64,000 nt of DNA from an uncultured Acidimicrobiaceae bacterium (GCA_903919455.1 CAIXIJ010000008.1:1-64000); one strand, 5' to 3'; counted from the stretch's first letter, positions 18,921 to 28,706 are shown. Notes: generated by a model from the sequence alone, not told the origin. Program-made: numbers and translations.

Positions 18921-18930
18921 TCCGGCACGT

Positions 18931-19122
18931 TTCGGACCCACGGGTCCGTTTCGTGCCATCCATGGCGCTGTGCCATCCATGGCGCTGTGCCACCCGTGGG
19001 TCCGGGATGCGCCACTTGCGGCAGAAGGTTTCTGCGCCCACGGGCGCGACTTCTCCTACGTGTGGGACATTGCCCGCCCGTGGGCGCGAAGCGACCCGGA
19101 TTAGGAAGGTTTCGCGCCCAAC
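18931..19122. repeat. 40-bp-period intergenic palindromic array, copy 3 (with variant cores)
   Basis: Cores GGACCCACGGGTCC (18940), CACCCGTGGGTCC (18996), TGCGCCCACGGGCGCG (19040), CGCCCGTGGGCGCG (19080), TTTCGCGCCCAAC (19120). Confidence 0.8.
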
Positions 19123-19283
19123 TCCACGTCAGGCCGGAGAACGTCGAAGGCCCGGACCTTGCGATCCGGGCCTTCATTTCGTGGCGGGGGCAGGAACCGT
19201 CGCTCGCTGCGCTCGCTCCTCCCAAATCCGTGCGCGCCACCAATGCGAACGGCCGGCCCTTGCGGGCCGGCCATTTCATTTAG

Positions 19284-19357
<74 letters not shown>

Positions 19358-19476
19358 TCGCCAAGCACGAACGCTACCGCCGCAGGGGCGCGACGGCAAC
19401 CGCCACCCGCCGTGCCATCGAAGGCGGCAACTCGCCCTGCCTGCGGGGAACTCCGCAGCGCAGCCGCACCCGATCA

Positions 19477-20394
19477 TCAGCGTCGAACGGCCTCGAGTGC
19501 CGGCCACAACTCGTCGGGCAACGACGTGTCCGCGTATGCCACATCGGCCTCGATCTCCTCCGACGAACGGGCCCCAACCAGCACGACGCCGACCGCAGGG
19601 TGCCGCAATGCGAACTGCACCGCCGCTGCGGGCAGTGCCACGCCGAACTCGCCACACACCGACTGCATCTCTCGCGCCTGCTCCACCAGCGCTGCGGGTG
19701 CCGCCGCATAGTCGAAGATGGCACCAACTTCGGGCCGTGCCAACAGCCCACTGTTGAACACCCCGCCGATGATCACCTCCACGCCGCGAGCCGCGCACTG
19801 CTCCAGCAACGCCGCGCCCTTGCGGTCGAGTAACGAGTAACGGCCGGCCAGCAACAGGCAATCGAGGTCCACACGTTCCACGAACCGAGACAGCATCTCG
19901 GCCTGGTTCATGCCGCAACCGACCTTGCCGATCACCCCCTGCTCGCGCAGTTCGATGAGCGCGGGGAAGGCCGTCGCCAACGCCTCGGCTTCGTGTTCGT
20001 CGGGGTCGTGTACGTGCACGATGTCGAGACGATCGGCACCCAACCGCGTCAACGACTCCTCGATGGAGCGCAGCACGCCATCGCGGCTGAAGTCGAACAC
20101 CGGATCCACGTCGGGAATGTCGATAAAGGCCGAGGCCGGACGCGGTTCCACCCTGCGCAGCAGGCGGCCAACCTTCGATGCGAGCACGAACTGGTCGCGC
20201 GGATACGACGCCAACGCGACGCCGAGTCGAGTCTCCGAGAGGCCATGCCCGTACTGCGGTGCCGTGTCGAACAAGCGCACTCCGCCGTTCCACGCAGCGG
20301 CAACGGTGGCAGTGGCCTCGTCGTCGGTGATGGCGGTGAATAGGTTCCCCAGCGGAGCGGTGCCCAGCCCGAGGCGGTGCGCCGTCATCGCCAC
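19477..20394 (-). CDS. aldo/keto reductase
   Basis: LGLGTAPLGNLF…GVRLFDTAPQYGHGLSETRLG…LDIVHVHDPDEHE. Confidence 0.9.
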   Translation of the reverse strand: MAMTAHRLGLGTAPLGNLFTAITDDEATATVAAAWNGGVRLFDTAPQYGHGLSETRLGVALASYPRDQFVLASKVGRLLRRVEPRPASAFIDIPDVDPVFDFSRDGVLRSIEESLTRLGADRLDIVHVHDPDEHEAEALATAFPALIELREQGVIGKVGCGMNQAEMLSRFVERVDLDCLLLAGRYSLLDRKGAALLEQCAARGVEVIIGGVFNSGLLARPEVGAIFDYAAAPAALVEQAREMQSVCGEFGVALPAAAVQFALRHPAVGVVLVGARSSEEIEADVAYADTSLPDELWPALEAVRR

Positions 20395-21674
20395 TCGGCG
20401 CCGTCGGGGAAGCGCAGCGCAGCGATCGACTCCGGGTGCATCTCGATGGAGTAGCCCGGCGCCTCAGGCATCACATAGGCGCCGTTGCGCACCACCGACG
20501 GATGCAGGAAATGCTCGTGCAGATGGTCGGCGTACTCCGTAGTGCGATCGTCGAGCGACCCGCTGACACACAGGTAGTCGATGACGGAGATGTGCTGCAC
20601 GTACTCGCACAGGCCGATGCCACCGGCGTGCGGACACACCGGCACCCCTCGCGCCGCAGCCAGCAACAGCACGGCCAGCACCTCGTTGAGACCGCCCAGT
20701 CGGCAGGCGTCGATCTGCGCGTAGTCGATGGCCTCGGCCTGCAGCAGTTGCTTGAAGATCAGCCGGTTCGCAGCGTGCTCGCCCGTCGCCACACCGGCCG
20801 GCTTCACGCCGCGGCGGATGGCCGCATGACCCAACACGTCGTCGGGGTGCGTGGGTTCCTCGATCCAGCGCAGCCGGTACTCCCCCAACTGATTCGTCCA
20901 GTCGATGGCCTGCTGTACGTCCCACACCTGGTTTGCGTCGGCCATCAGTTGGCGGTGATCACCGATCTCTTCGCGCATCACCTCACAACGACGACGATCG
21001 CTCGCCACGTCGATGCCCACCTTGGTCTTGAAGCTCGTCCACCCCAACGCCAGTGCCTCCTGACAGCGACGTCGCACCTCGGGCTCCGGATAGCCCAACC
21101 AACCGGCAGACGTGATGTACGCGGGGTACCCGTCGCGACGCAACTCGGCAAGGCGTTCGGCCTTGCCCGCCTGCATGCGCGTGAGCATCTCCAGCGCGCG
21201 CACTTCGTCCACCTCGTCGCGCAGGTAGCGGAAGTCGATGCAGTTCACGAACTCGGCGGGTTCCATGTCGGCAACCAACTGCCACACCGGCACGCCGCGC
21301 ACCTTCGCCCACAGGTCCCACACCGCGTTCACCAGCGCTGCGGTGGCGAGGTGGATGACGCCCTTGTCGGGGCCGAGCCAACGCAGCTGCGAATGGTTGG
21401 TGACGGATCGCCAGAACGTACCCATGTCGTCGGTGAGATCGCTGAGCTGGCGACCCACCACCAGCGTGCTCAGCGCCTCGATGGCCGCACAGCACAGCTC
21501 GTTGCCCTTACCGATGGTGAAGGTCATGCCGTGGCCCTCGTGCGCGCCGTCGGTGTGCAGCACCACATAGGCAGCCGAGTAGTCGGGATCGGGGTGGTTG
21601 GCATCCGATCCGTGCAGGAACGCCGAGGTGCGTGCCCTGAGATCGTGAGTGGTGACGGAGACGATGGTGGTCAT
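20385..21674 (-). CDS. enolase-superfamily dehydratase (L-fuconate dehydratase-like)
   Basis: TSFKTKVG, MADANQVWDVQQAIDW, RWIEEPTHPDDVLGHAAI, VPVCPHAGGIGLCEYVQH. Confidence 0.87.
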   Translation of the reverse strand: MTTIVSVTTHDLRARTSAFLHGSDANHPDPDYSAAYVVLHTDGAHEGHGMTFTIGKGNELCCAAIEALSTLVVGRQLSDLTDDMGTFWRSVTNHSQLRWLGPDKGVIHLATAALVNAVWDLWAKVRGVPVWQLVADMEPAEFVNCIDFRYLRDEVDEVRALEMLTRMQAGKAERLAELRRDGYPAYITSAGWLGYPEPEVRRRCQEALALGWTSFKTKVGIDVASDRRRCEVMREEIGDHRQLMADANQVWDVQQAIDWTNQLGEYRLRWIEEPTHPDDVLGHAAIRRGVKPAGVATGEHAANRLIFKQLLQAEAIDYAQIDACRLGGLNEVLAVLLLAAARGVPVCPHAGGIGLCEYVQHISVIDYLCVSGSLDDRTTEYADHLHEHFLHPSVVRNGAYVMPEAPGYSIEMHPESIAALRFPDGAEWR

Positions 21675-21761
21675 GGCACGTCCTGCTGGTCGACGACGCT
21701 GCGACAGTAGGCGCGATACTGGGCGCCGAAGTGCGCTGGAGCGCACACACAGGGGGACACG

Positions 21762-22472
21762 ATGAGCGGACGAGTGGTGGTCATCACCGGAGCAGCGGGT
21801 GGCATCGGCAGCGCCATGATGGAGCGCTTCGCGGCGAACGGCGACACCGTCGTGGGCCTCGACCTGGCCGACGGTTTCGACCTCACCGACCCGGCGCAGT
21901 GCACCGCCGCTGCCGACCGGATCGTGGCCGAGCACGGGCGCATCGACGTGCTGTGCAACAACGCCGGCATCAGCGCCATCGGCGACGTGGTGCAGAGCAC
22001 CCCCGACGACTGGCAGCGGGTGTTCGCGGTGAATGTCTTCGGCGTCGCCAACATGTCGCGCGCCGTCATCCCCCACATGCGCGCCGCAGGCGGGGGTGCC
22101 ATCGTGAACACGTGCTCCATCGTCGCCTCCGTCGGCTTGGTACAGCGCGCTGTGTACGCCAGCTCGAAGGGCGCCATCCAGGCACTCACCAAGGCGATGG
22201 CCGCCGACGAAGTGCAGCACGGCATTCGCGTGAACTGCGTGTCGCCCGGCACTGTGGAGAGCCCGTGGGTGCAGCGGCTCGTGGCGGCCACCGAGAACCC
22301 CGAAGCCACCTACGCAGCGCTGCGCAAGCGCCAGCCAATGGGCGATCTGGTGAGTTGCGAGACCGTTGCCGATGCCGTGGTGTATCTCGCCGCAGCCACC
22401 ACGTTCACCACTGGCATCGACCTGTTGGTGGATGGCGGCATCAGCGGTATCCGCATCGTGGACGCATCATGA
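21762..22472 (+). CDS. SDR family oxidoreductase
   Basis: VVVITGAAGGIGSAMMERFA, LCNNAGISAIGD, YASSKGAIQALTKAMA; in fuconate-dehydratase neighbourhood. Confidence 0.9.
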   Translation: MSGRVVVITGAAGGIGSAMMERFAANGDTVVGLDLADGFDLTDPAQCTAAADRIVAEHGRIDVLCNNAGISAIGDVVQSTPDDWQRVFAVNVFGVANMSRAVIPHMRAAGGGAIVNTCSIVASVGLVQRAVYASSKGAIQALTKAMAADEVQHGIRVNCVSPGTVESPWVQRLVAATENPEATYAALRKRQPMGDLVSCETVADAVVYLAAATTFTTGIDLLVDGGISGIRIVDAS

Positions 22473-23548
22473 CGTTGCGCGTCGCTCTGGTGGGCGGGCC
22501 GATGTACGACCACCTGTACAGCTTGCTCGCCGATCAGGACGTGGAGATCGTGGTGCACGCCGATCACCCCACGCTGAACCGCGAGGTCGCCGCAATGCTC
22601 GAGCGCGGCGACCGCATCGATGTGCTCGCCACCCACAGCAAGTACGCACCGTCGCAGGCACGGTGGTTGCAACCGCTGAACGGCGCAGTCGACACCTCGG
22701 CGCTGGCACCGTTGGCCGTCGATCTGTGCCGCTTCGACGGCGCTCAGTACTGCGTGCCTCGGCTGATCGACGTGCGCATCATGTGGGTGCGTACCGACCG
22801 CGTAAACGCCGTGCCGAACACGTGGGACGACCTCGCCGGGCGAGGCATGGTGTTCGGTTTCCCTGGGCGCGAGTCCGGTCTATTCGGCACGTTCTTCGAA
22901 CTCGTCGTCGGTGCTGGTGGCCAGTTGTTCGACGACGACGGCCTGCCATGCATCGACTCACCGGAGGCCGTGGCCGCAGTGGACCAACTCTGCCGCCTCG
23001 CCGCCGCTGCGCCCGCCGACCTGCCGACGTGGCATTACGACCAGGTGGATCGAGCCTTGCTCGACGGACGCGTCGATGCGGCTGGCATCTGGCCCGGAGG
23101 TTGGGGCCCTATCCGCAACAGCTCGCTCGCCAACAAACTGACGCCGCATCCGTACCCGTCCGGCGCGCATCGACGCGTCAGCTACGCCGGCTGCCATGCG
23201 TGGGCCGTGCCCACCACCTGTGCCGACGTACCCGCCGCTACCAAGCTCGTGTCGTTGCTCACCGGCTTCGAAGCGAACGCGCTCGATGCTGCAGGGGGCA
23301 GCGTCTGTGCGCACACCGGTGCATTCGCCGACGTGAGCCCCGTGAACGAGACCGACCGGCAGCGGCTGGCCATCACCGCGGAAACCATCCAGACCGCGAT
23401 GATCACGTATCCGGCCCACCCCCGCTTCCCCGAGGTGGAGGATGCCGGTTGGCAGGCCATTCACGACGCGCTGCGCGGCATGCGAACAGCGAAGTCGGCC
23501 GTCAAGGAAATCCAGGCTCGCGCCGAGGGCGTACTCGGCGGCAACTGA
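22469..23548 (+). CDS. solute-binding-protein-like (family 1 SBP fold), no signal peptide apparent
   Basis: ATGA overlap with SDR; WDDLAGRGMVFGFPGRESGLFGTFFELVVGAGGQLFDDDGLPCIDSPEAVAAVDQL typical of sugar SBPs; N-terminus MTLRVALVGGPMYDHLYSLL. Confidence 0.75.
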   Translation: MTLRVALVGGPMYDHLYSLLADQDVEIVVHADHPTLNREVAAMLERGDRIDVLATHSKYAPSQARWLQPLNGAVDTSALAPLAVDLCRFDGAQYCVPRLIDVRIMWVRTDRVNAVPNTWDDLAGRGMVFGFPGRESGLFGTFFELVVGAGGQLFDDDGLPCIDSPEAVAAVDQLCRLAAAAPADLPTWHYDQVDRALLDGRVDAAGIWPGGWGPIRNSSLANKLTPHPYPSGAHRRVSYAGCHAWAVPTTCADVPAATKLVSLLTGFEANALDAAGGSVCAHTGAFADVSPVNETDRQRLAITAETIQTAMITYPAHPRFPEVEDAGWQAIHDALRGMRTAKSAVKEIQARAEGVLGGN

Positions 23549-23594
23549 CCCCCGGCGTGCTTCCACCCGGCTGGCGCGGGGATACCATCCGCGT

Positions 23595-24467
23595 ATGGAG
23601 CAGCACGGCGGCCACCAACACGGCCACCAACACGGCCACGATCACCAGCACGGCCATCAGCACGGCGACGGCTTCGACTGGGATGCGATGACGGATCGCC
23701 TGGTGCTCGACGCAGCCATCACCGAACCCATCGTGCACTCGATCATCCCCGAGATCGAAGGACCCGTGGAGCACGTGCTCGACGTGGGCTGCGGGCCCGG
23801 AGAAACGGCCATCACGCTGGCCATCGCCTTTCCCGACGCCGAGGTGACCGCCATCGACTCCTCAGAGGCGTTGCTGCAACGCGCCGCCCACCACGCCGAG
23901 CGTCATTCGGTCTCCGACCGCCTCACCACCCTGCCCGGCAACCTCGACGAGCCGCTGCCCTCCACCGGACCAATGGATCTCATCTGGGCATCGATGGTGT
24001 TGCATCACGTCGCCGATCCCATCACCACACTGCGCCGACTGCGCGATCGCCTTCGCAGGGACGGCACGTTGGTGATGATCGAATTCGGCGACCTTCCCAG
24101 AGTGCTGCCTGCCGACGACCCATTGATGACGGCTGGCACCTGGCAACGGTTTCAACTCGCCACATCGACCACGCTGACCGAGCGGCTGGGCCTCGACCCA
24201 GTACTCGTCGACTGGCCGGCGTTACTCGCCGAGGCGGGGTTCGATCACATCACCGACGGCAACCGCGTGGCGCATCACGCAGCGCCATTGGCACCGACGG
24301 CGCTCGCATGGCTGGAAGCGCACGTGCGTCGCGGTATCGACATGGCCGGCGACCTGTTGTCGCAGACCGACGCGCTGGCATTGGCCGAATTCGCGAACGC
24401 CGTGCGCCAACGCAACGACCTCACGGTGGAGGCATCTCGCCGCGTGCTCACGGCACGCCCCGCTTGA
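23595..24467 (+). CDS. class I SAM-dependent methyltransferase with His-rich N-terminus
   Basis: MEQHGGHQHGHQHGHDHQHGHQHGDG…VEHVLDVGCGPGETAITLAIAFPDAEVTAID. Confidence 0.85.
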   Translation: MEQHGGHQHGHQHGHDHQHGHQHGDGFDWDAMTDRLVLDAAITEPIVHSIIPEIEGPVEHVLDVGCGPGETAITLAIAFPDAEVTAIDSSEALLQRAAHHAERHSVSDRLTTLPGNLDEPLPSTGPMDLIWASMVLHHVADPITTLRRLRDRLRRDGTLVMIEFGDLPRVLPADDPLMTAGTWQRFQLATSTTLTERLGLDPVLVDWPALLAEAGFDHITDGNRVAHHAAPLAPTALAWLEAHVRRGIDMAGDLLSQTDALALAEFANAVRQRNDLTVEASRRVLTARPA

Positions 24468-24533
24468 TCCCGGCGGCAGGGGCCAATACACCGTTTGCTA
24501 GCGAGCAATGCCCGGCCGGTATACGTTGTATCT

Positions 24534-26798
24534 ATGCAAACCAACGGCGGGCCAGCATCTGGTTCGCACCCGCCGGTCTTCGCTGCCGAACTGGCTGAAT
24601 TGCTGCCGTCAGCTGTTGGAGTGGTTGACCCTGAAGGCTTCATCCTGTGGGCCAACGCAGCATGTCGAGAGCTCATCGGGTGGGACCCCGCCACTCAACC
24701 TCGGGTCCACGTCAGCAACATCATCGACACCGATATGTACGCCTTGGCGAACGAGATCCAGCATCGTATGTCGTTGGCGGATCAGGTCGACATGAAGGTC
24801 GCTGCCCGCATGCGCCGCCTGGACAACACCGTGTTCGACGCCACTGTGCACGCCCGAACGGTGCAGTTCGGGCCTGACCAAACCACCGGCCTGCTCAGTG
24901 TCGTGACTCCGGCCGAGGAGTCGATCCAGGAGAACCCGATCCGCCGCGCAATGGACCTCCAGCGAGAGTTGGTCTGCGAATGGGCTCGCGACGGAACCAT
25001 TCTTTTCTGCAATCGTGCGTATCGCGACTATCTCCATAATGGCGAAGAGATGGTGGGGCGAAACATCGATGAGTTCGTCCATTGGACCAAGGGCAACAGC
25101 CGAGAAGAGTTGATTGGCTATCTCCTCGCCGGCGTGCCGGCGTATGTGAACACCGGCACGTACAGCGACGGCCGTTCCATTGAATGGTCGAACACCCTCG
25201 TGCAGTCCTCCAGCGGCGACGCGATCTCCGTGCTCGCCGTCGGACGCGATGTCACCGAGCGCCTGCGCGCCGAGGCGATGGTGCGCAGCAACGAGGAACG
25301 CTTCCGCACGATGGTCACCTACATCTGGGACTCGATCATGCTCGTCGATCGAGACGGCAACCTGCTCGACGCGACCTCCTCGTACCGCACCGATCTCGGT
25401 CATCCATCCGATTTCTGGGCGCACAACACGTTGGTCGACATCGTGCATCCCGACGATCGGGAGAGAGCTCTGCTCGAGTTGGCAGCGCTCGTCGAAGCCG
25501 GCCCAATGGCAGAAGCCTGGTTCGAGCTACGGGCCAGGCGTAGCGACGGCACGTACAGTTGGTTGGAACTCAACGGCGCCAATCTCCTCGACAACCCAGC
25601 AGTGAACGCCGTCCTGCTCACCGTGCGCAACGTCGACCGCCGCAAGAAGATCGAGGCCGAACTCACCGATCGCCACGCCAAAGCCGAGGCGGCATTACGT
25701 GAGCGGTCCAGGTTCGTTGCTCAAGTCAGCCATGAACTCCGTAACCCTCTCCACGGCATGCTCGGCCTCAGCGAGATCCTGACGAAGTCGGAGTTGTCAC
25801 CAGAATTGGCGGAAGCGGCGCGGGCCATCTATCGGCAGAGCACCACCATGCGGCGCATCGTCGACGACCTGCTCGACATGGCACAGCTCGAAGCCGGCAC
25901 TCTGAGAATCCGCCTCGCGGATGTCGACCTGGATGCCGTCTTCAATGACGCCATCGAGACCGCCCGCAACATCGTCGGGCCAAATGTGAACCTTCGCCCC
26001 ATCGGCCCGGCGCCGGAACTGCGCTACGTCCGCGCCGACAACGACCGACTTCACCAAGTGCTCAACAATCTGCTCTCCAACGCTTGCAAGAACACCGAGC
26101 GCGGGGAGGTACGCATCACGGCATCGCCCGGCGAGCAGCTCCGATCCGTTCGAATCAGCGTGCTGGATTCGGGCTCAGGCGTTCAAGCAGACGACATCGA
26201 ACGCCTCTTCGAGCCCTACGAGCGCGGCACAGACGCTGCCGGTTCGGGCGTAGGCCTTGGCCTCGCCATCGTGAAGGGAACCGTGGAGGCGATGGGCGGC
26301 AACGTTGGCGCAGCACCACGCCCAGAGGATGGGTCCTGCTTCTGGATCGAACTGCCACTGGCCGAACAAGGTACGGACGACGTCACCCACACCCCAGACG
26401 CCACCCTCGACAACGGCTTGGCTCGGTTCGCAGTGAATTTCCTCGTCGTTGACGACGACCCTGTGAACCTGCTGCTGGCCCAACTGCAACTCGCCGATGT
26501 CGCCTCCGGTGTCACCACCGCAGCGAGCGGCGACGATGCGTGGGCGCTGCTCCAGGCGCAGACATTCGATGCCACCTTCATCGACGTGCAGATGCCAGGC
26601 ATGAGCGGTCTCGATCTGGTGCAACTCATCCGCACCATGCCGCTCCCCCACCCGTTGGTCGTCGTGATGACCGCGAGCGCCACCGCAGCCGACAGGGCCG
26701 CCGCACTCGCTGCCGGTGCCGACGACTTCCTCGCGAAGCCAGCCGGCCGCAGCGACATCCTCGATGCGTTGCGGCAGCGGTTCAACGAAGCCGACTGA
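24534..26798 (+). CDS. PAS-domain hybrid sensor histidine kinase/response regulator
   Basis: PAS repeats, H-box FVAQVSHELRNPLHGML, N-box NNLLSNACKNT, G-box GVGLGLAIVKG, REC FIDVQMPGMSGLDL. Confidence 0.92.
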   Translation: MQTNGGPASGSHPPVFAAELAELLPSAVGVVDPEGFILWANAACRELIGWDPATQPRVHVSNIIDTDMYALANEIQHRMSLADQVDMKVAARMRRLDNTVFDATVHARTVQFGPDQTTGLLSVVTPAEESIQENPIRRAMDLQRELVCEWARDGTILFCNRAYRDYLHNGEEMVGRNIDEFVHWTKGNSREELIGYLLAGVPAYVNTGTYSDGRSIEWSNTLVQSSSGDAISVLAVGRDVTERLRAEAMVRSNEERFRTMVTYIWDSIMLVDRDGNLLDATSSYRTDLGHPSDFWAHNTLVDIVHPDDRERALLELAALVEAGPMAEAWFELRARRSDGTYSWLELNGANLLDNPAVNAVLLTVRNVDRRKKIEAELTDRHAKAEAALRERSRFVAQVSHELRNPLHGMLGLSEILTKSELSPELAEAARAIYRQSTTMRRIVDDLLDMAQLEAGTLRIRLADVDLDAVFNDAIETARNIVGPNVNLRPIGPAPELRYVRADNDRLHQVLNNLLSNACKNTERGEVRITASPGEQLRSVRISVLDSGSGVQADDIERLFEPYERGTDAAGSGVGLGLAIVKGTVEAMGGNVGAAPRPEDGSCFWIELPLAEQGTDDVTHTPDATLDNGLARFAVNFLVVDDDPVNLLLAQLQLADVASGVTTAASGDDAWALLQAQTFDATFIDVQMPGMSGLDLVQLIRTMPLPHPLVVVMTASATAADRAAALAAGADDFLAKPAGRSDILDALRQRFNEAD

Positions 26799-26826
26799 GC
26801 CGACCGACGCTGCCAGCGACACCTCG

Positions 26827-28089
26827 TCAGCAGCGGGCGAGTTCGGGCTGCGGCAGCACTTCGTTGCCATCGATGGCACGCCGCCAGTTCTTGGCGCGCA
26901 GCGTCAACAACCCGAAGCCAATGATGCCCACCACTGCGCCGACCATGAAGGCACCGTGCATGTTCCACGTATCGCCGATGATGCCGATGAACAGCAGACC
27001 GGAGCCGTAGGAGATGCCGAGCGTCGCCTGCATCAACGACATCACACGCCCTCGACTGGCGGGAGGCGCATCGCGCTGGATGACGGCCGAGAGCGCGATG
27101 AACATGCTCGACCAACCACCGCCCAGCACCATCGCGATGCCGATGACCCACGCCTCGTTCGGCGCCAGTGCGTAGGCGGCCAGCGCCACCGACACACCGA
27201 TGGCGATCCAGCCGACCAGCAGTGAACGTGCGTAGCGGGTGGCCAAGATGCTGACCAGGACGCCGCCGACGATGGCACCGATTCCCTGGGCCGATGCCAC
27301 CACACCGGTGAGGCCCGTACCACCGCCGTAACCCACACGGACATAGATGGGGATGAGCCCCATGAACGGCACGATGGTGAAGTTGAACAGACCGAGCATC
27401 ACCAGCGCGTGCCAACAACCGGGGGTGCTGCGCAAGGCCTGCATGCCACCCACCAGTCGCTCGCGAATAGTGCCGGGCGCACCGTGCGGTCGGAATGGTC
27501 GCCTCACCAAGGCCACGGCGACTGCCATCACCACGAATGAGAATGCGTTGAAGCCGATGGTCCACGCCGGGCCCACCGCCAAGACCATCGCCGAGCCGAG
27601 CAACGGGCCCACCACGCGGCCGCTGTTCCAGGAGTACACGCCCAGCGACACCATCTGCATCAGTTCGTCCGGCGGCACCAGATCCGGTTGCATGGCCGCG
27701 TATGACGGAGCACCCGTAGCGCCGGCCGCGCTGCCGAGCAGGATGAGCACCGTCAGTACAGCCGGGGTTCGTACGCCCATGCCCAGCACGATGGCGAGCA
27801 CCGTGGTGACACTGGCCTGCACCATCAACGCGACGGCGAACACCTTGCGACGGTCGTAACGATCGGCCAGCAACCCGCCGACCGGCGAGGCGATGCCCTG
27901 CGGCATGAACGTGGCCAACGCCACCAGACCGGTCTGCACGGCGCTGCCCGTGCCAGCAGCCACCAGGCTGCCGACGACGATGAGCTGCACCCAGGTACCG
28001 ATGTCGCTGATGACCGCGGCGCTCCACAACAGCCGCACGGCACGATGGCGGAGGGGGACGAACGGGTGGTTGCTCACGACGAACCCCAC
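26827..28089 (-). CDS. MFS transporter
   Basis: Multiple TM segments; SPVGGLLADRYDRRKVF signature loop. Confidence 0.9.
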   Translation of the reverse strand: MGFVVSNHPFVPLRHRAVRLLWSAAVISDIGTWVQLIVVGSLVAAGTGSAVQTGLVALATFMPQGIASPVGGLLADRYDRRKVFAVALMVQASVTTVLAIVLGMGVRTPAVLTVLILLGSAAGATGAPSYAAMQPDLVPPDELMQMVSLGVYSWNSGRVVGPLLGSAMVLAVGPAWTIGFNAFSFVVMAVAVALVRRPFRPHGAPGTIRERLVGGMQALRSTPGCWHALVMLGLFNFTIVPFMGLIPIYVRVGYGGGTGLTGVVASAQGIGAIVGGVLVSILATRYARSLLVGWIAIGVSVALAAYALAPNEAWVIGIAMVLGGGWSSMFIALSAVIQRDAPPASRGRVMSLMQATLGISYGSGLLFIGIIGDTWNMHGAFMVGAVVGIIGFGLLTLRAKNWRRAIDGNEVLPQPELARC

Positions 28090-28090
28090 G

Positions 28091-28106
28091 CTACCCCTGG
28101 GGGTAG
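28091..28106. promoter_or_regulatory. CsoR/CstR-like palindromic operator candidate upstream of MFS gene
   Basis: CTACCCC-TG-GGGGTAG perfect 7+2+7 palindrome next to the start codon. Confidence 0.45.
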
Positions 28107-28121
28107 TTCCGAACCGTGTCG

Positions 28122-28625
28122 TCAGTGAGGGTCGTCGGACACACCTTCAGGCAACATCGATCGCTCGACGATGGCCCTCAGTGCCGGCCACGCGGCCGCG
28201 AAACCGGCGTGCAGGGGTCGCTCATCGACCTGGTCGAGCGGCAACCAGGCAACGGCGTCGGTCTCGAAGTTCACCGAGGACCCAAACCGATGGTCCACCT
28301 CCAACACGATGGTGGTGTAGCTCCAGTCGTCGGCAGGTGCGAAGACGTACTCCCCCAGCACCCGATGATGCTCCGGGATGTCGCCGACCTCCTCGGAGGC
28401 TTCGCGCAGCGCGGCCTCAAAGGGTGTCTCGCCCTCATCGATGGCTCCACCTGCACAACTCCAGGTGCCGCCCTCGTGTGCCATGGCAGAGCGCTGCTGC
28501 AGCATCACTTTCGGCACACCGTTTTCCCACACGACGAACACCACACCGGCGGCGCCGAACACGCCCCAACGGACATGGCCGTCGGAGCACCGCACGAAAC
28601 CGTCACCTGAGCGTCGATGCCACAT
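28122..28625 (-). CDS. NUDIX hydrolase
   Basis: GGAIDEGETPFEAALREASEEVGDI Nudix box. Confidence 0.93.
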   Translation of the reverse strand: MWHRRSGDGFVRCSDGHVRWGVFGAAGVVFVVWENGVPKVMLQQRSAMAHEGGTWSCAGGAIDEGETPFEAALREASEEVGDIPEHHRVLGEYVFAPADDWSYTTIVLEVDHRFGSSVNFETDAVAWLPLDQVDERPLHAGFAAAWPALRAIVERSMLPEGVSDDPH

Positions 28626-28647
28626 GGCGGCCGACCCTACGCAATGA

Positions 28648-28686
28648 CGAGGGTTTCGGCGTACCCGTAGGACACCGAAACCCTCG
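28648..28686 (-). terminator. stem-loop downstream of surface-protein gene
   Basis: CGAGGGTTTCGG…CCGAAACCCTCG 12-bp perfect stem. Confidence 0.6.
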
Positions 28687-28706
28687 ACATGGAAACCCGA
28701 ACGGGT

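Noticed and set aside
16721-19279. 852-aa minus-strand ORF
   Set aside because: Mostly antisense to the DUF222-HNH CDS; low-complexity, no coherent domain along its length; long ORFs in antisense frames are expected at this GC
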